A stretch of DNA of 64,000 nucleotides from Maribacter vaceletii (GCF_003634105.1 NZ_RBIQ01000007.1:682001-746000); one strand, 5' to 3'; counted from the stretch's first letter, positions 52,913 to 62,076 are shown. Made by a program: numbers and translations. Notes: generated by a model not told the origin, from the sequence alone.

Positions 52913-53332
52913 ATGTCATTTAAAGATTTATACGGTAATAGCGAGCACAAAAGTAATTTAGCTCATTTTGCAGCTATGGCTACTTTAGCTGCATCGGACG
53001 GCGTAATTTCTGATCAAGAAAAAACTTTATTAGATCGTTTTGCTAATAAACTTAATATTTCAGAAGAAGAATACAAAGAGGTAATGAAACCTGCTAACAA
53101 GTATCCTATTGAACCTCCTGTAAATTCTGAAAAAAGATTAGAGCGTTTGTACGATTTATTTAGAATAATTTTCTCGGATCACTTTATAGATGATGAAGAA
53201 ATGGTTCTTCTAAAAAAATACGCTATTGGTCTTGGTTACTCTTCAGAAAAAGCTAATAAATTAATAGAGCGTTCTATTGCTATTTTTAGCGGAAGAATAG
53301 ATTTTGAAGACTACCAATCTCTTTTAAAATAA
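52913..53332 (+). CDS. TerB-like (tellurite resistance family) protein
   Basis: A 139-residue, all-helical protein of the TerB/DjlA N-terminal-like family. Two half-repeats carry acidic motifs: AASDGVISDQEKTLL (about 27-41) and SDHFIDDEEMVLLKKYA, which resemble the metal-binding loops of TerB. No other ter genes are nearby, so a tellurite role is unlikely. It is probably a general stress or scaffold protein. It is divergent from mfd. Confidence 0.82.
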   Translation: MSFKDLYGNSEHKSNLAHFAAMATLAASDGVISDQEKTLLDRFANKLNISEEEYKEVMKPANKYPIEPPVNSEKRLERLYDLFRIIFSDHFIDDEEMVLLKKYAIGLGYSSEKANKLIERSIAIFSGRIDFEDYQSLLK

Positions 53333-53350
53333 TAATACAAGTATTAAAAT

Positions 53351-53385
53351 AAAAAAAAGCGGTCTAAAATAGACCGCTTTTTTTT
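53351..53385. terminator. Bidirectional intrinsic terminator
   Basis: A perfect 16-base stem with core AGCGGTCTA and A/T-run flanks, and a 3-base loop, lies between the convergent TerB-like and fbp genes. It overlaps the fbp stop codon by 2 bases. Confidence 0.88.
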
Positions 53386-54391
53386 ATGCATTTTTTGCCA
53401 TAAACTCATGGAGTTTTTCTACCATTTTTCTGCTCCCACAGAAAAAAGGAACTCTTTGGTGTAGCTCTGTTGGTTCTATATCTAATATTCTTCCAAAGCC
53501 ATCACTAGCAATACCATTGGCCTGTTCTGCTAAATATGCCATAGGGTTACATTCATATAACAAACGTAATTTACCGTTCTCTGCAATACTGCTTTTTGGG
53601 TACATATAAATTCCGCCTTTAATCATATTTCTATGAAAATCGGAGACTAAAGAACCTATGTATCTTGAGGTATACGGTCTATCCCCTTCTTCTTTTTGGC
53701 AATATTTTATATAATCTTTTACTCCTTGTAAAAAATGCACATAATTACCTTCGTTTACAGAATAAATTTTACCCTCTTCAGGAAACTGCATATTAGGGTG
53801 CGAAAGATAAAAAGTACCTAATGCAGGGTTTAATGTAAACCCATTAACCCCATCTCCAGTACTATATACTAACATTGTAGAAGTACCGTAAACAATATAG
53901 CCTGCAGCAACTTGCTCACTTCCTTTCTGCAAAAAGTCTTTCATTTCTACAGGAGTACCAACAGGAGTTACTCTTCTATATATTGAAAAAATAGTACCCA
54001 CAGATACATTCACATCTATATTAGAAGACCCATCTAAAGGATCTATTAATACTACATATTTATTTTGATGATTCTCGTCATTACTATTAATAGTAATAAA
54101 ATCGTCTTCTTCTTCCGATGCAATTCCACAAACAATTTCTCTATTCTTTAATGTTTGAATAAATTTTTCATTTGCAAGAACATCTAGTTTTTGTTGACTT
54201 TCCCCTTGTATATTAGTATCTCCTGCATCTCCAAGAATATCTACTAAGCCCGCTTTATTAACTTCATGATTAACAACTTTAGCTGCTAATCTAAGTGCAT
54301 TAATAAGTTTTGATAATTCTCCAGATGAGTATTGAAAAGAAGATTGATTTTCAATAATAAACTCTCCTAATGTTTTGTTTTTCTTAAGCAT
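53384..54391 (-). CDS. fbp: Fructose-1,6-bisphosphatase class I
   Basis: A 335-residue gluconeogenic phosphatase. The metal-binding site reads [14 protein letters not shown] (about 113-126), with EEEDD upstream (about 94-98). The phosphate-binding and substrate region [14 protein letters not shown] and the C-terminal region with Tyr/Arg pairs are intact. It has the full length for the class. It converts fructose 1,6-bisphosphate to fructose 6-phosphate and acts alone. Confidence 0.96.
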   Translation of the reverse strand: MLKKNKTLGEFIIENQSSFQYSSGELSKLINALRLAAKVVNHEVNKAGLVDILGDAGDTNIQGESQQKLDVLANEKFIQTLKNREIVCGIASEEEDDFITINSNDENHQNKYVVLIDPLDGSSNIDVNVSVGTIFSIYRRVTPVGTPVEMKDFLQKGSEQVAAGYIVYGTSTMLVYSTGDGVNGFTLNPALGTFYLSHPNMQFPEEGKIYSVNEGNYVHFLQGVKDYIKYCQKEEGDRPYTSRYIGSLVSDFHRNMIKGGIYMYPKSSIAENGKLRLLYECNPMAYLAEQANGIASDGFGRILDIEPTELHQRVPFFCGSRKMVEKLHEFMAKNA

Positions 54392-54460
54392 TATTATGAT
54401 TGTGTTTATTTTGATTACAAATATCGCATATTTTGTGATACTATAACGTTTTCGACTTTT

Positions 54461-54496
54461 TTTGATTTTTAAATTTATAACTATGTGTTATATTTG
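54461..54496 (+). promoter_or_regulatory. Promoter of the acetyltransferase-lysC unit
   Basis: TTTG (54461-54464) and TATATTTG (54489-54496) match the Bacteroidota boxes, but the 24-nt spacer is longer than usual. The leader before 54585 would be about 80 nt. Confidence 0.55.
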
Positions 54497-54584
54497 TAAC
54501 ATGATAGTTTTTCCTTCTAAATAATATTAAGGTTAAACGCCTTATTTACAGACAAATTGCTTTTTAGAATTAAAAAATTGAACA

Positions 54585-55067
54585 ATGAGTTTTATTATTA
54601 GAAATAGTAAAAAAAATGATATGCCTCAAGTTTTAGGGCTAATTAATGAACTAGCTGTTTTTGAAAAAGAAGAAGATGCTGTAGAAGTAACTGTAGAGCA
54701 ATTAGAAAAAAACGGTTTTGGAGAAAACCCACTATTTCATTGTTTTGTTGCAGAAAGTAATTCTAAAATTGTAGGCATGGCCTTAGTATACCCAAGATAT
54801 TCTACTTGGAAAGGTCCTGTTATACACCTAGAAGACCTTATTGTTACTAAAGAATATAGAGGAACAGGTTTAGGTTCCTCATTATTAACCTCTGTAGTTA
54901 AATACAGTAAAAAATTAAATGTAAAAAGAATTAGTTGGGAAGTAATAGATTGGAACGAACCTGCAATATCTTTTTATGAATCTAAAGGGGCAAATGTAAT
55001 GAGAGACTGGGATGTAGTACAATTAGATGAGCAAGGAATAGAAGACTATTTAAAAAATAATAAATAA
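54585..55067 (+). CDS. GNAT N-acetyltransferase (SSAT-like)
   Basis: A 160-residue GNAT enzyme. The acetyl-CoA loop reads YRGTGLGSSLL (about 91-101), preceded by VIHLEDLIV. The late WNEPAISFYESKGA strand-helix is shared with spermidine/spermine N1-acetyltransferases. Diamine or polyamine acetylation is a family-based guess. It lies 34 bases upstream of lysC and is probably co-transcribed. Confidence 0.87.
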   Translation: MSFIIRNSKKNDMPQVLGLINELAVFEKEEDAVEVTVEQLEKNGFGENPLFHCFVAESNSKIVGMALVYPRYSTWKGPVIHLEDLIVTKEYRGTGLGSSLLTSVVKYSKKLNVKRISWEVIDWNEPAISFYESKGANVMRDWDVVQLDEQGIEDYLKNNK

Positions 55068-55101
55068 AATAAACCCTACTCGGGGTAAAAAATTAAGCTT
55101 A

Positions 55102-56352
55102 ATGAGAGTTTTTAAATTTGGAGGAGCATCTGTAAAAGATGCCGATGGAGTAAAAAATGTTGTAAAAGTATTACAAGAAGTAGGTTATAAGAATACCTTA
55201 GTAGTAGTTTCTGCTATGGGAAAAACCACCAATGGTATGGAAGCCATTGTTGGGGCATATTTTGATGATAAAAACAACTTATCATCTAAAATACAAGAAG
55301 TTATAGATTATCATGCTGTTATTTTACACGATTTATTTCCAAATAAAGAACATAAAGTTTATAAGAGAGTTAAAGTTTTATTTGATGAAGTTCAAGGTTT
55401 TTTAGCTTGGAATAAATCTCCTAATTACAATTTTGTATACGACCAAGTTGTAGGTTATGGCGAATTAATATCTACCAGTATTATAAGTGCCTATTTAAAT
55501 GAAATTGGCATGCAAAATAACTGGTTAGATGTTCGTAGCTTAATAAAAACCAATAACATGTATAGAGATACTACTGTTAATTGGGAAAAAACGCAAGAAC
55601 AAATAAACCAAACTGTAGATAAAAAAATTCTTAATATTACCCAAGGGTTTTTAGGTAGTGATGATAACAACTTTACTACTACTTTGGGAAGGGAAGGTTC
55701 GGATTATACTGCTGCAATACTTGCATATTGTTTAAATGCTGATTCTGTAACTATCTGGAAAGATGTTCCTGGTGTATTAAATGCAGATCCTAGATATTTT
55801 AAAGAAACACAATTACTAAATAAAATATCTTATAGAGAAGCAATAGAACTTGCCTTTTATGGTGCCTCTGTAATACACCCAAAAACATTACAACCACTAC
55901 AACGTAAAGAAATACCACTACTTGTAAAATCTTTTATTAATCCAAAAAATGATGGTACTACCGTAGGAAAAGGAAATGGTATAGAGCCTAAAGTACCTTG
56001 CTTTATTGTTAAAAAAGACCAGGTATTAATGAAACTCTCTTCCTTAGATTTCTCTTTTATTGTGGAAGATAATATTAGTGAGCTATTTAAACTTTTTCAT
56101 GAATATAAAATGAAGGTAGATTTAATACAAAACTCTGCTATTAGTTTTTCTGTTTGTGTAGACAATAGATTTGGTCGTCTAGAAGAATTATTGAACACCC
56201 TAAAAAGCCGATTTAAAGTAGTACACCAAGAGGGTGTTTCTTTATATACAATTCGTCATTTTAATTCCGATGCCATAGCCTCTTTACAAAATGGAAATGA
56301 AGTTTTACTAGAACAACGTGCTAAAGAAACTGTGCAGTTAGTTGTAAAATAA
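55102..56352 (+). CDS. lysC: Aspartate kinase
   Basis: A 416-residue aspartokinase. The N-terminal motif is VFKFGGASVKDADG (about 3-16). The substrate segment TTLGREGSDYTAA and the nucleotide-binding WKDVPGVLNADPR follow. Two C-terminal ACT-like units (about 300-410) probably sense an amino acid end product. It catalyses the first step toward lysine, threonine and methionine. No other genes of the pathway lie next to it. Confidence 0.93.
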   Translation: MRVFKFGGASVKDADGVKNVVKVLQEVGYKNTLVVVSAMGKTTNGMEAIVGAYFDDKNNLSSKIQEVIDYHAVILHDLFPNKEHKVYKRVKVLFDEVQGFLAWNKSPNYNFVYDQVVGYGELISTSIISAYLNEIGMQNNWLDVRSLIKTNNMYRDTTVNWEKTQEQINQTVDKKILNITQGFLGSDDNNFTTTLGREGSDYTAAILAYCLNADSVTIWKDVPGVLNADPRYFKETQLLNKISYREAIELAFYGASVIHPKTLQPLQRKEIPLLVKSFINPKNDGTTVGKGNGIEPKVPCFIVKKDQVLMKLSSLDFSFIVEDNISELFKLFHEYKMKVDLIQNSAISFSVCVDNRFGRLEELLNTLKSRFKVVHQEGVSLYTIRHFNSDAIASLQNGNEVLLEQRAKETVQLVVK

Positions 56353-56429
56353 AAACTTCCAAAATATAAAAAGGAAGTGCTTAAAGCTGGTTTTTGCTAT
56401 ATTTACGGTTCTGAAATTTTTTAAATTCT

Positions 56430-58241
56430 ATGGGTTTAGTAACCGCAAAGGAAGTAGCAGCAGCTATTAACCTAAAACAATACGGATTTCTAGGTACTTT
56501 TATTGGATGGGTTCTAATGAAAGTTACCAGAATATCTAGTATAAATAGATGTTATGATACATACAAACATCTAGAAGGTATTCCGTTTTTAGAAGCAATA
56601 CTAAAGCATTACGAAATAGATTTTAAAATACCTGAAGAAGATTTTAGAAGACTTCCTAAAGACGGTGCATATATAACCATATCTAATCACCCGTTAGGTG
56701 GAATAGATGGTGCATTATTATTAAAGCTTATTCTAACACATAGAACAGATTTTAAAATTATTGCTAACTTTTTATTACACAGGTTAGAGCCTGTAAAACC
56801 ATATATTTTACCTGTTAATCCTTTTGAAAATCACAAAAGTGCTAAAAGTAGTATTGCTGGTTTTAAAAATGCAATGAAACATTTAAATGATGGCCACCCA
56901 CTAGGTATTTTTCCTGCAGGAGAAGTATCTACCTATAAAGATGGAAAGTTAATAGTAGACAAACCATGGGAAGAAGCAGCATTAAAACTTATTAGAAAAG
57001 CAGAAGTGCCTGTTGTACCAATATATTTTCATGCCAAGAACAGTAAATTATTTTATCGTTTATCTAAAATAAGTGATGTATTTAGAACTGCTAAATTACC
57101 TTCAGAGTTATATTCGCAAAAAAACCGTCCTATAAAAATTCGTATAGGGCAACCTATATCTGTAAAAACACAAAAGGAACAGGGCACATTAGAAGAATTT
57201 ACAGAGCTTTTACGAAGAAAAACCTATATACTATCCAACGCCTACGAAAAAGAGCGCTTAATAGACCAAATACCTTCAACGCTTAAAATACCTAAAGCTC
57301 CTAAGAAAATTGCCTCTCCAATTCCAACAGAGGTAATGCAAGGCGAAATAGAAAAATTACGAGAAAAAGATTGTCGCCTTTTACAAAGTAAAAATTATGA
57401 GGTTTTCTTAGCACAAGAAAAAGATATGCCTTTTATCTTAAAGGAAATTGGAAGGCAAAGAGAAGTAACCTTTAGAGCTATTGGCGAAGGCACAAATAAA
57501 GCAATAGATTTAGACGTTTTTGACTCCTATTACTACCATCTTTTTTTGTGGGATAATACAGAAAAATGTATTGTTGGTGCTTATAGAATGGGGATGGGCT
57601 CAGAAATATTCCCTGAACATGGTATAAATGGATTTTATTTGCAGGATTTATTTAGAGTGGAACCCGAATTATATGGAATGATGCAAAATTCTATTGAAAT
57701 GGGTAGAGCTTATATAATTAAAGAATACCAACAAAAACCAATGCCACTATTCTTATTATGGAAAGGTATTGTACATACTACCTTAAGGCATCCAGAACAT
57801 AAATATTTAATAGGTGGTGTAAGTATAAGCAACCAGTTTTCTAATTTCTCTAAATCTTTAATGATAGAGTTTATGAAATCTAATTACTGGGATCCTTATG
57901 TCGCACAATATATACGTCCTAAAAAAGAATTTAAAGTTAAACTTAAAGATGCCGATAAAGATTTTGTTTTTGACGAAACCCAGGCAGATTTAAATAAGTT
58001 TGATAGACTTATTGATGAAGTAGAACCAGGTAATCTTAGGCTACCTGTCCTTATTAAAAAATATATTAAACAGAATGCTAAAGTAATTGCATTTAATGTA
58101 GACCCTCTTTTTAACAACTCTGTTGATGGTTTAATGTATATTAAAATTGCAGACTTACCGGAGAGTACAGTTAAACCTGTTATGGAAGAATTCCAGGCAG
58201 AATTAGAGCGTAAAATGGCAGACGCTAATACTCCTAAATAA
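56430..58241 (+). CDS. olsF: OlsF-like bifunctional acyltransferase
   Basis: A 603-residue fusion. The N-terminal half (about 60-260) is a PlsC-like acyltransferase with NHPLGGIDG (His87, Asp93) and FPAGEVS. The C-terminal half (about 320-590) is an OlsB/hemolysin-type GNAT-like acyltransferase with GAYRMGMG and ELYGMMQNSIEMGRAYI. This layout matches OlsF, described in Flavobacterium johnsoniae and Serratia, which makes ornithine lipids by N- and O-acylation. Assignment rests on domain order. It has a full-length frame and no sign of damage. Confidence 0.8.
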   Translation: MGLVTAKEVAAAINLKQYGFLGTFIGWVLMKVTRISSINRCYDTYKHLEGIPFLEAILKHYEIDFKIPEEDFRRLPKDGAYITISNHPLGGIDGALLLKLILTHRTDFKIIANFLLHRLEPVKPYILPVNPFENHKSAKSSIAGFKNAMKHLNDGHPLGIFPAGEVSTYKDGKLIVDKPWEEAALKLIRKAEVPVVPIYFHAKNSKLFYRLSKISDVFRTAKLPSELYSQKNRPIKIRIGQPISVKTQKEQGTLEEFTELLRRKTYILSNAYEKERLIDQIPSTLKIPKAPKKIASPIPTEVMQGEIEKLREKDCRLLQSKNYEVFLAQEKDMPFILKEIGRQREVTFRAIGEGTNKAIDLDVFDSYYYHLFLWDNTEKCIVGAYRMGMGSEIFPEHGINGFYLQDLFRVEPELYGMMQNSIEMGRAYIIKEYQQKPMPLFLLWKGIVHTTLRHPEHKYLIGGVSISNQFSNFSKSLMIEFMKSNYWDPYVAQYIRPKKEFKVKLKDADKDFVFDETQADLNKFDRLIDEVEPGNLRLPVLIKKYIKQNAKVIAFNVDPLFNNSVDGLMYIKIADLPESTVKPVMEEFQAELERKMADANTPK

Positions 58242-58271
58242 AGTATCTTATTTACTCGATAATCGAGATTT

Positions 58272-58296
58272 AAATGCTCCGAGCTTGCCTCGAAAT
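58272..58296. repeat. CCTCG hairpin repeat, copy C (diverged)
   Basis: AAATGCTCCGAGCTTGCCTCGA shares the AAATGC start, the central CTT and the CCTCG/CGAG arms with the copies at 48001 and 58315. It can form only a short CGAG/CTCG stem. Confidence 0.4.
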
Positions 58297-58314
58297 CAAA
58301 ATTAGTTTCCAAAT

Positions 58315-58341
58315 AAATGCCTCGCGGGCTTACCCCGAGGT
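58315..58341. repeat. CCTCG hairpin repeat, copy B
   Basis: AAATGCCTCG, then CGGGCTTACC and CCGAGGT. The arms and spacing match the copy at 48001. No T-run follows here, so the element is not simply a terminator. Confidence 0.55.
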
Positions 58342-58468
58342 AGTTTACTAAGATAGTACAATCATCTCCATTTTCATGCCAATTTAGCTCTAACAAGCAC
58401 ACCTAAAGTTTTCATTTTTTATTTATAATTGAAAATATATTTCAGATACTAAAAAATACTAAAATTAC

Positions 58469-58484
58469 TATACCAATTGGTATA
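58469..58484. repeat. 16-base perfect palindrome with a nearby half-site
   Basis: TATACCAATTGGTATA is fully self-complementary. Its half TATACCAA recurs at 58496-58503, 27 bases further on. It looks like an operator but lies between the 3' ends of two genes. Confidence 0.5.
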
Positions 58485-58626
58485 TTATAAATACATATAC
58501 CAATGATGATAAGTCTAATTAATTGAAAATTAAAACTATATATTAAACAAAACCATGTATTAAGATTTACAAAATATTCTTGTAAATCACATTAAAAATA
58601 CATACTGTTAGGTATATTATTAGGAG

Positions 58627-60000
58627 TTACTTAGGGTTATAAAACCTATTTACTGCTCTTAATATTAAACGAGCTCTTTCTAAATTTGATTGTTTAATTT
58701 TTGAGTACGTTCTATTTAAATAGTATTCTACAATAGCATTACCTTTAAATTCTTTTCTTGCAGTATATAAATCTAATGCAACTTGTAAATCTTCAGGAAC
58801 ATAAGAAACTCCAGTATATTCTTGAAGCAATTGTAAATTAAGAAAACCATATTCTTCTGTTGGTTCTAACATGGTTCCTTCTCCAAAATCATTCCAGGTA
58901 ACTAATTGAATAAAATCTGCAGCTTCATGATGCGTATAATTTAATGTCTCTACAAACGTATCTCCATCTGCATGGTTTATATTCCAAGTATGATGTAACC
59001 CCCAGCCACCTTCTTCATAAAAACTATTAAAACCAGGATAACTACTCCCAACGGTAACTAAGTTATTTGTTAAATAAGTATCGTAATAATATTCATGTGC
59101 TAAAAGATGATCCCCAGCTACCCATAAAAATTCACCAGAAGCACTATTCCCAACCCTATTTTGTGCAGCCCATAGGGTTAAAAAATAAGGCTCTTGATTT
59201 GGAGGAAATACCGAAAAAATACTATCCCATTCTGTTGTTGTTGTTATAGTTCCGGGACCAAAAACAAACATAAGTTCTTTAGAATTATGTTTTAGAAAAT
59301 TAGACTTATTAAAATAAGTGTTTTTAATATAATTAAAATCCATCATAGCAGCATCTACAACACTTGATGCTAGTCCTGCATTATAAATATCTTGTGCTAC
59401 CCTATCTTCATACATAATGGAAAATTCCATTCCTAAATCATCTATCTTATTCATAAAAGATTCTGTAGATTGCTTAATAAGCTCATAATCATAAACATTT
59501 TTGCTTCCGTACCAATCAAAAATTACTCCATCAATTCCGGATAGCTTCATCATTAAAAAATGATATTCCTGTAAATCTGGATCATTAGTAGAATATGGGC
59601 CAATAATTGGATAATAGTAGGAGGCTATTTCTCTTTTACCATTAGCATCTATATTATTTGGGTTCTTATTTGCCATTGTCCAATGCTGTCCCCAATACCC
59701 ATCAAAATCTAAACTTTGAAACCAAGGCATATAATGCGCATATACTTTTTTGGGGTTACTTTTTACCACATCCATTCCAGAAATATCTACTACCCTTCCT
59801 GCTAATATGGCTTCTTTATAACTATCCTCTTCCTCTAAAACAGCTCGTAAAATGGAATCTGAAATTATTTCGGTAGTTTCTGTACTAAAAACCTCTTGCT
59901 TAGAATCTTTAATATCTTCTGTTTCTTCCTTCTCACAAGACTCAAAAATTAAAAAAAATACTCCCGCCAATATTAAAATTACTTTCTTATTATAAAACAT
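58627..60000 (-). CDS. GH99/GH71-like glycoside hydrolase lipoprotein
   Basis: A 457-residue lipoprotein with lipobox FESC (Cys22). An acidic linker (about 23-80) leads to a catalytic-type domain starting KVYAHYMPWFQSLDFDGYWGQHW, which I trim here to HYMPWF and WGQHW as key motifs. GVIFDWYG and LVTWNDFGEG further on resemble the acid-rich strands of GH99 and GH71 enzymes (endo-mannosidase or alpha-1,3-glucanase types). Outer-membrane or surface polysaccharide breakdown is inferred. No susCD genes are nearby. Confidence 0.8.
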   Translation of the reverse strand: MFYNKKVILILAGVFFLIFESCEKEETEDIKDSKQEVFSTETTEIISDSILRAVLEEEDSYKEAILAGRVVDISGMDVVKSNPKKVYAHYMPWFQSLDFDGYWGQHWTMANKNPNNIDANGKREIASYYYPIIGPYSTNDPDLQEYHFLMMKLSGIDGVIFDWYGSKNVYDYELIKQSTESFMNKIDDLGMEFSIMYEDRVAQDIYNAGLASSVVDAAMMDFNYIKNTYFNKSNFLKHNSKELMFVFGPGTITTTTEWDSIFSVFPPNQEPYFLTLWAAQNRVGNSASGEFLWVAGDHLLAHEYYYDTYLTNNLVTVGSSYPGFNSFYEEGGWGLHHTWNINHADGDTFVETLNYTHHEAADFIQLVTWNDFGEGTMLEPTEEYGFLNLQLLQEYTGVSYVPEDLQVALDLYTARKEFKGNAIVEYYLNRTYSKIKQSNLERARLILRAVNRFYNPK

Positions 60001-60074
60001 ATAATCAAAATTTTAATTAAAATTGGGGGTCGAAGCGAAAGTAAAAATATTTTTATAAGTTTTTTCTTACAATT

Positions 60075-60090
60075 AATATGTTAACATATT
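60075..60090. repeat. 16-base AT-rich palindrome in a divergent promoter region
   Basis: AATATGTTAACATATT is fully self-complementary and lies between the divergent GH99-like and pentapeptide-repeat genes. In DNA this AT-rich it could arise by chance. Confidence 0.3.
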
Positions 60091-60144
60091 TTTAACATTT
60101 ACAAGTAATACAAAATCAATACATTACAACTTTAAACCTAAAAT

Positions 60145-60717
60145 ATGCAAATCCCTTTTATTGTAGATAAAACATACACTGGACAAGATTTTACAACTAA
60201 CAGGTTGTCAAGAGCCGAATATGAGAATTGTATTTTTAAAGAATGTAATTTTGAGAATGGTTTATTAGATGGGCAAAACTTTATGGAGTGTACTTTTATA
60301 GACTGCAATTTTAGTTCTACAAATATAACTAACACTATTTTTAAAGAAGTAGACTTTATGAATAGTAAAATGTTAGGAGTAAAATTTGAAACGTGTAATA
60401 CTTTTTTAATAGATTTTACTTTCACAGATTGTAATTTAAACTTCTCTACTTTTTATGAGTTAACCTTAAAAAAACAAAAATTTATAAATTGTAGTTTAGT
60501 ACAAGTAGATTTTACGAATACTAATTTAAACCAATCCATATTTAAAAATTGTAATTTAGATAAGGCCCATTTTGAAAGAACAAAATTAGAAAAAGTAGAT
60601 TTTAGTACTGCATATAACATAAGCTTAGACCCAGAAGTTAATACTATAAAAAAAGCAAAATTTTCTAGCAGTAATCTAAAAGGTTTATTAACCAAACACG
60701 ATATAACAGTGATTTAA
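60145..60717 (+). CDS. Pentapeptide-repeat protein
   Basis: A 190-residue protein made almost wholly of pentapeptide repeats, A/C-[D/N]-[L/F]-X-X, such as CNFEN, CNFSS, VDFMN, CNLNF and CNLDK. It would fold as a right-handed quadrilateral beta helix. Length and the break near the middle resemble the Qnr/McbG group, which mimics DNA and protects gyrase. Quinolone protection cannot be claimed from sequence alone. Confidence 0.88.
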   Translation: MQIPFIVDKTYTGQDFTTNRLSRAEYENCIFKECNFENGLLDGQNFMECTFIDCNFSSTNITNTIFKEVDFMNSKMLGVKFETCNTFLIDFTFTDCNLNFSTFYELTLKKQKFINCSLVQVDFTNTNLNQSIFKNCNLDKAHFERTKLEKVDFSTAYNISLDPEVNTIKKAKFSSSNLKGLLTKHDITVI

Positions 60718-60763
60718 TTATTTTTGTATAATTTGTATCTTGTATTAAATACAATCATTACTA

Positions 60764-61255
60764 ATGAAATATTCCTATATCCTTTTCCTCTTTATTTCTT
60801 TACCTATATATTGTCAAAATACGATACAACTAGAAGAAGGTCTAAAATCTCCAAAAGCAAGTTTAGAAGACGTTTCTTGGATTGCTGGTCATTGGCAAGG
60901 AGAAGCATTTGGAGGTATAACGGAAGAAATATGGAGCCCACCATTAGGCAATTCCATGATGTTTGTTTTTAAACTACTAGTAAATGGCAAAGTTCAATTT
61001 TATGAAATTGGCCATATTCAAGAACAAGAAGAAACACTTTTATTACAATTAAAACACTTTAGTGGCAACTTAAAAGGTTGGGAAACTAAGGACGAAACAA
61101 TAGATTTTAAACTTGTAAAAATAGAAGAAAACAAAGTATATTTTGAGGGCTTTACAATGGAAAAAGTAACTACTAATGAGATAAATATATACGTTCTAAT
61201 AGAACACGAAGATGGTACAAAAAAAGAAGAGAAATTTAATTACAAAAAACTGTAA
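60764..61255 (+). CDS. DUF6265-like secreted protein
   Basis: A 163-residue protein with a signal peptide ending near PIYCQ. The mature part starts with the family-like WIAGHWQGEAFGGITEEIWSP and is beta-rich, like lipocalin or calycin folds. No function is known. It starts 46 bases after the pentapeptide-repeat gene and precedes the zinc-ribbon gene by 3 bases, so the latter two are probably co-transcribed. Confidence 0.78.
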   Translation: MKYSYILFLFISLPIYCQNTIQLEEGLKSPKASLEDVSWIAGHWQGEAFGGITEEIWSPPLGNSMMFVFKLLVNGKVQFYEIGHIQEQEETLLLQLKHFSGNLKGWETKDETIDFKLVKIEENKVYFEGFTMEKVTTNEINIYVLIEHEDGTKKEEKFNYKKL

Positions 61256-61258
61256 TTA

Positions 61259-61609
61259 ATGAAAAAGAAATGCCTGGAATGTAGTACCGAAATAGCTGGT
61301 AGAATTGATAAAAAATTCTGTTCAGATTACTGTAGAAACGCTTATAATAACAAAGTAAATAAAGACAGTAAAAACTTAATTAGAAATATAAATAACAGAC
61401 TTAGAAAAAATTATAGAGTACTAGATAGTTTTGCTCTAAAAGACGGTAAAACTAACACCACTAGAACTAGGTTATTAGATAAAGGGTTCGATTTTGATTT
61501 TATTACAAACCTTTATACAACAAAAAAAGGCACAACCTATTTCTTTGTTTATGATTTAGGTTATTTGCCTTTAGATAATGATTACTATATGATAGTTAAA
61601 AGAGAGTAA
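61259..61609 (+). CDS. Zinc-ribbon domain protein, hypothetical
   Basis: A 116-residue protein. The N-terminal knuckle has Cys5, Cys8, Cys21 and Cys25 (CLEC...CSDYC), followed by an Asn/Arg/Lys-rich helix. The C-terminal half is a mixed segment with a DFDFITNLYTTKKGTTYFFVYD core. The zinc site resembles short ribbons seen in DUF2116-type proteins. It ends 2 bases before the stop of the convergent CBS-domain gene. Nucleic-acid binding is inferred. Confidence 0.72.
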   Translation: MKKKCLECSTEIAGRIDKKFCSDYCRNAYNNKVNKDSKNLIRNINNRLRKNYRVLDSFALKDGKTNTTRTRLLDKGFDFDFITNLYTTKKGTTYFFVYDLGYLPLDNDYYMIVKRE

Positions 61610-61611
61610 AC

Positions 61612-62076
61612 TTATTTATAATTTTGCCCGCTTAATTTTAAAGCAGCAATTACAATATCTTTTCTACTTATTTGCCCTACAAGAATACCGTTTTTCATTA
61701 CAGGTAATCTACGTCTGTTGCTATTATAAAACACTCCTGCAGCATCAAAAATACTAATGTCATTATCAATAGTTTCTACATTCTTAGTCATAAACCTTTC
61801 TACACTTTTATCTAGAATAGGTTGGTTAAAATAACGGCTTTCAGATATTTGTTTCATGCAATCTGCTTCAGATATAATACCAACAAGAAACCCATTAGAA
61901 TCTATAACAGGGCCACCAGAAATATGATTTTTAGCAAAAAGCTCCATTACCTCTAAAATAGATTGTTCTGGACTAAACGTAAGGAGTTTTTTTGTCATAT
62001 AATCTTCAACCAAAAAAGGAGCATCAAATTCCTTTTTAGTACTTTTCCTTACTCCTTGAAAGCTTTTAATTCCCAT
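61612..62076 (-). CDS. CBS-domain pair protein
   Basis: A 154-residue protein with two CBS domains (about 30-85 and 95-150). Sequence marks are VEDYMTKKLLTFSPEQSIL, HISGGPVIDSNGFLVGIIS and NRRRLPVMKNGILVGQISRKD. CBS pairs sense adenosine nucleotides and control partner proteins. I chose the ATG at 62076 because the promoter-like boxes lie upstream of it and the extra TTG-start residues (to 62133) have no homology. Confidence 0.88.
   Translation of the reverse strand: MGIKSFQGVRKSTKKEFDAPFLVEDYMTKKLLTFSPEQSILEVMELFAKNHISGGPVIDSNGFLVGIISEADCMKQISESRYFNQPILDKSVERFMTKNVETIDNDISIFDAAGVFYNSNRRRLPVMKNGILVGQISRKDIVIAALKLSGQNYK

Larger units (their letters stand above)
58242..58626. other. Intergenic region with hairpin repeats and palindromes
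   Basis: This 385-base gap lies between the ends of olsF and the GH99-like gene and holds no convincing gene. It contains a CTCGAT-A-ATCGAG repeat (58255-58267), two CCTCG-type elements, and a TATACCAATTGGTATA palindrome with an extra half-site at 58496-58503. A 168-residue minus-strand frame reaches into it but is a shadow of olsF. Confidence 0.7.

Noticed and set aside
52913-53332. Tellurite resistance locus
   Set aside because: Only a TerB-like single gene is present, with no terC, terD or terZ relatives.
58250-58345. Possible CRISPR array
   Set aside because: The related units are few, diverged and palindromic without regular spacers, and no cas gene is present.
57896-58402. 168-residue minus-strand frame
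   Set aside because: It lies almost wholly opposite olsF, has a low-complexity Leu/Ser-rich translation, and no start signal or known motif.
60075-60090. Operator for the GH99-like and pentapeptide genes
   Set aside because: A 16-base AT-only-type palindrome is not rare in this AT-rich DNA, and no promoter box sits next to it. Listed only as a low-confidence repeat.
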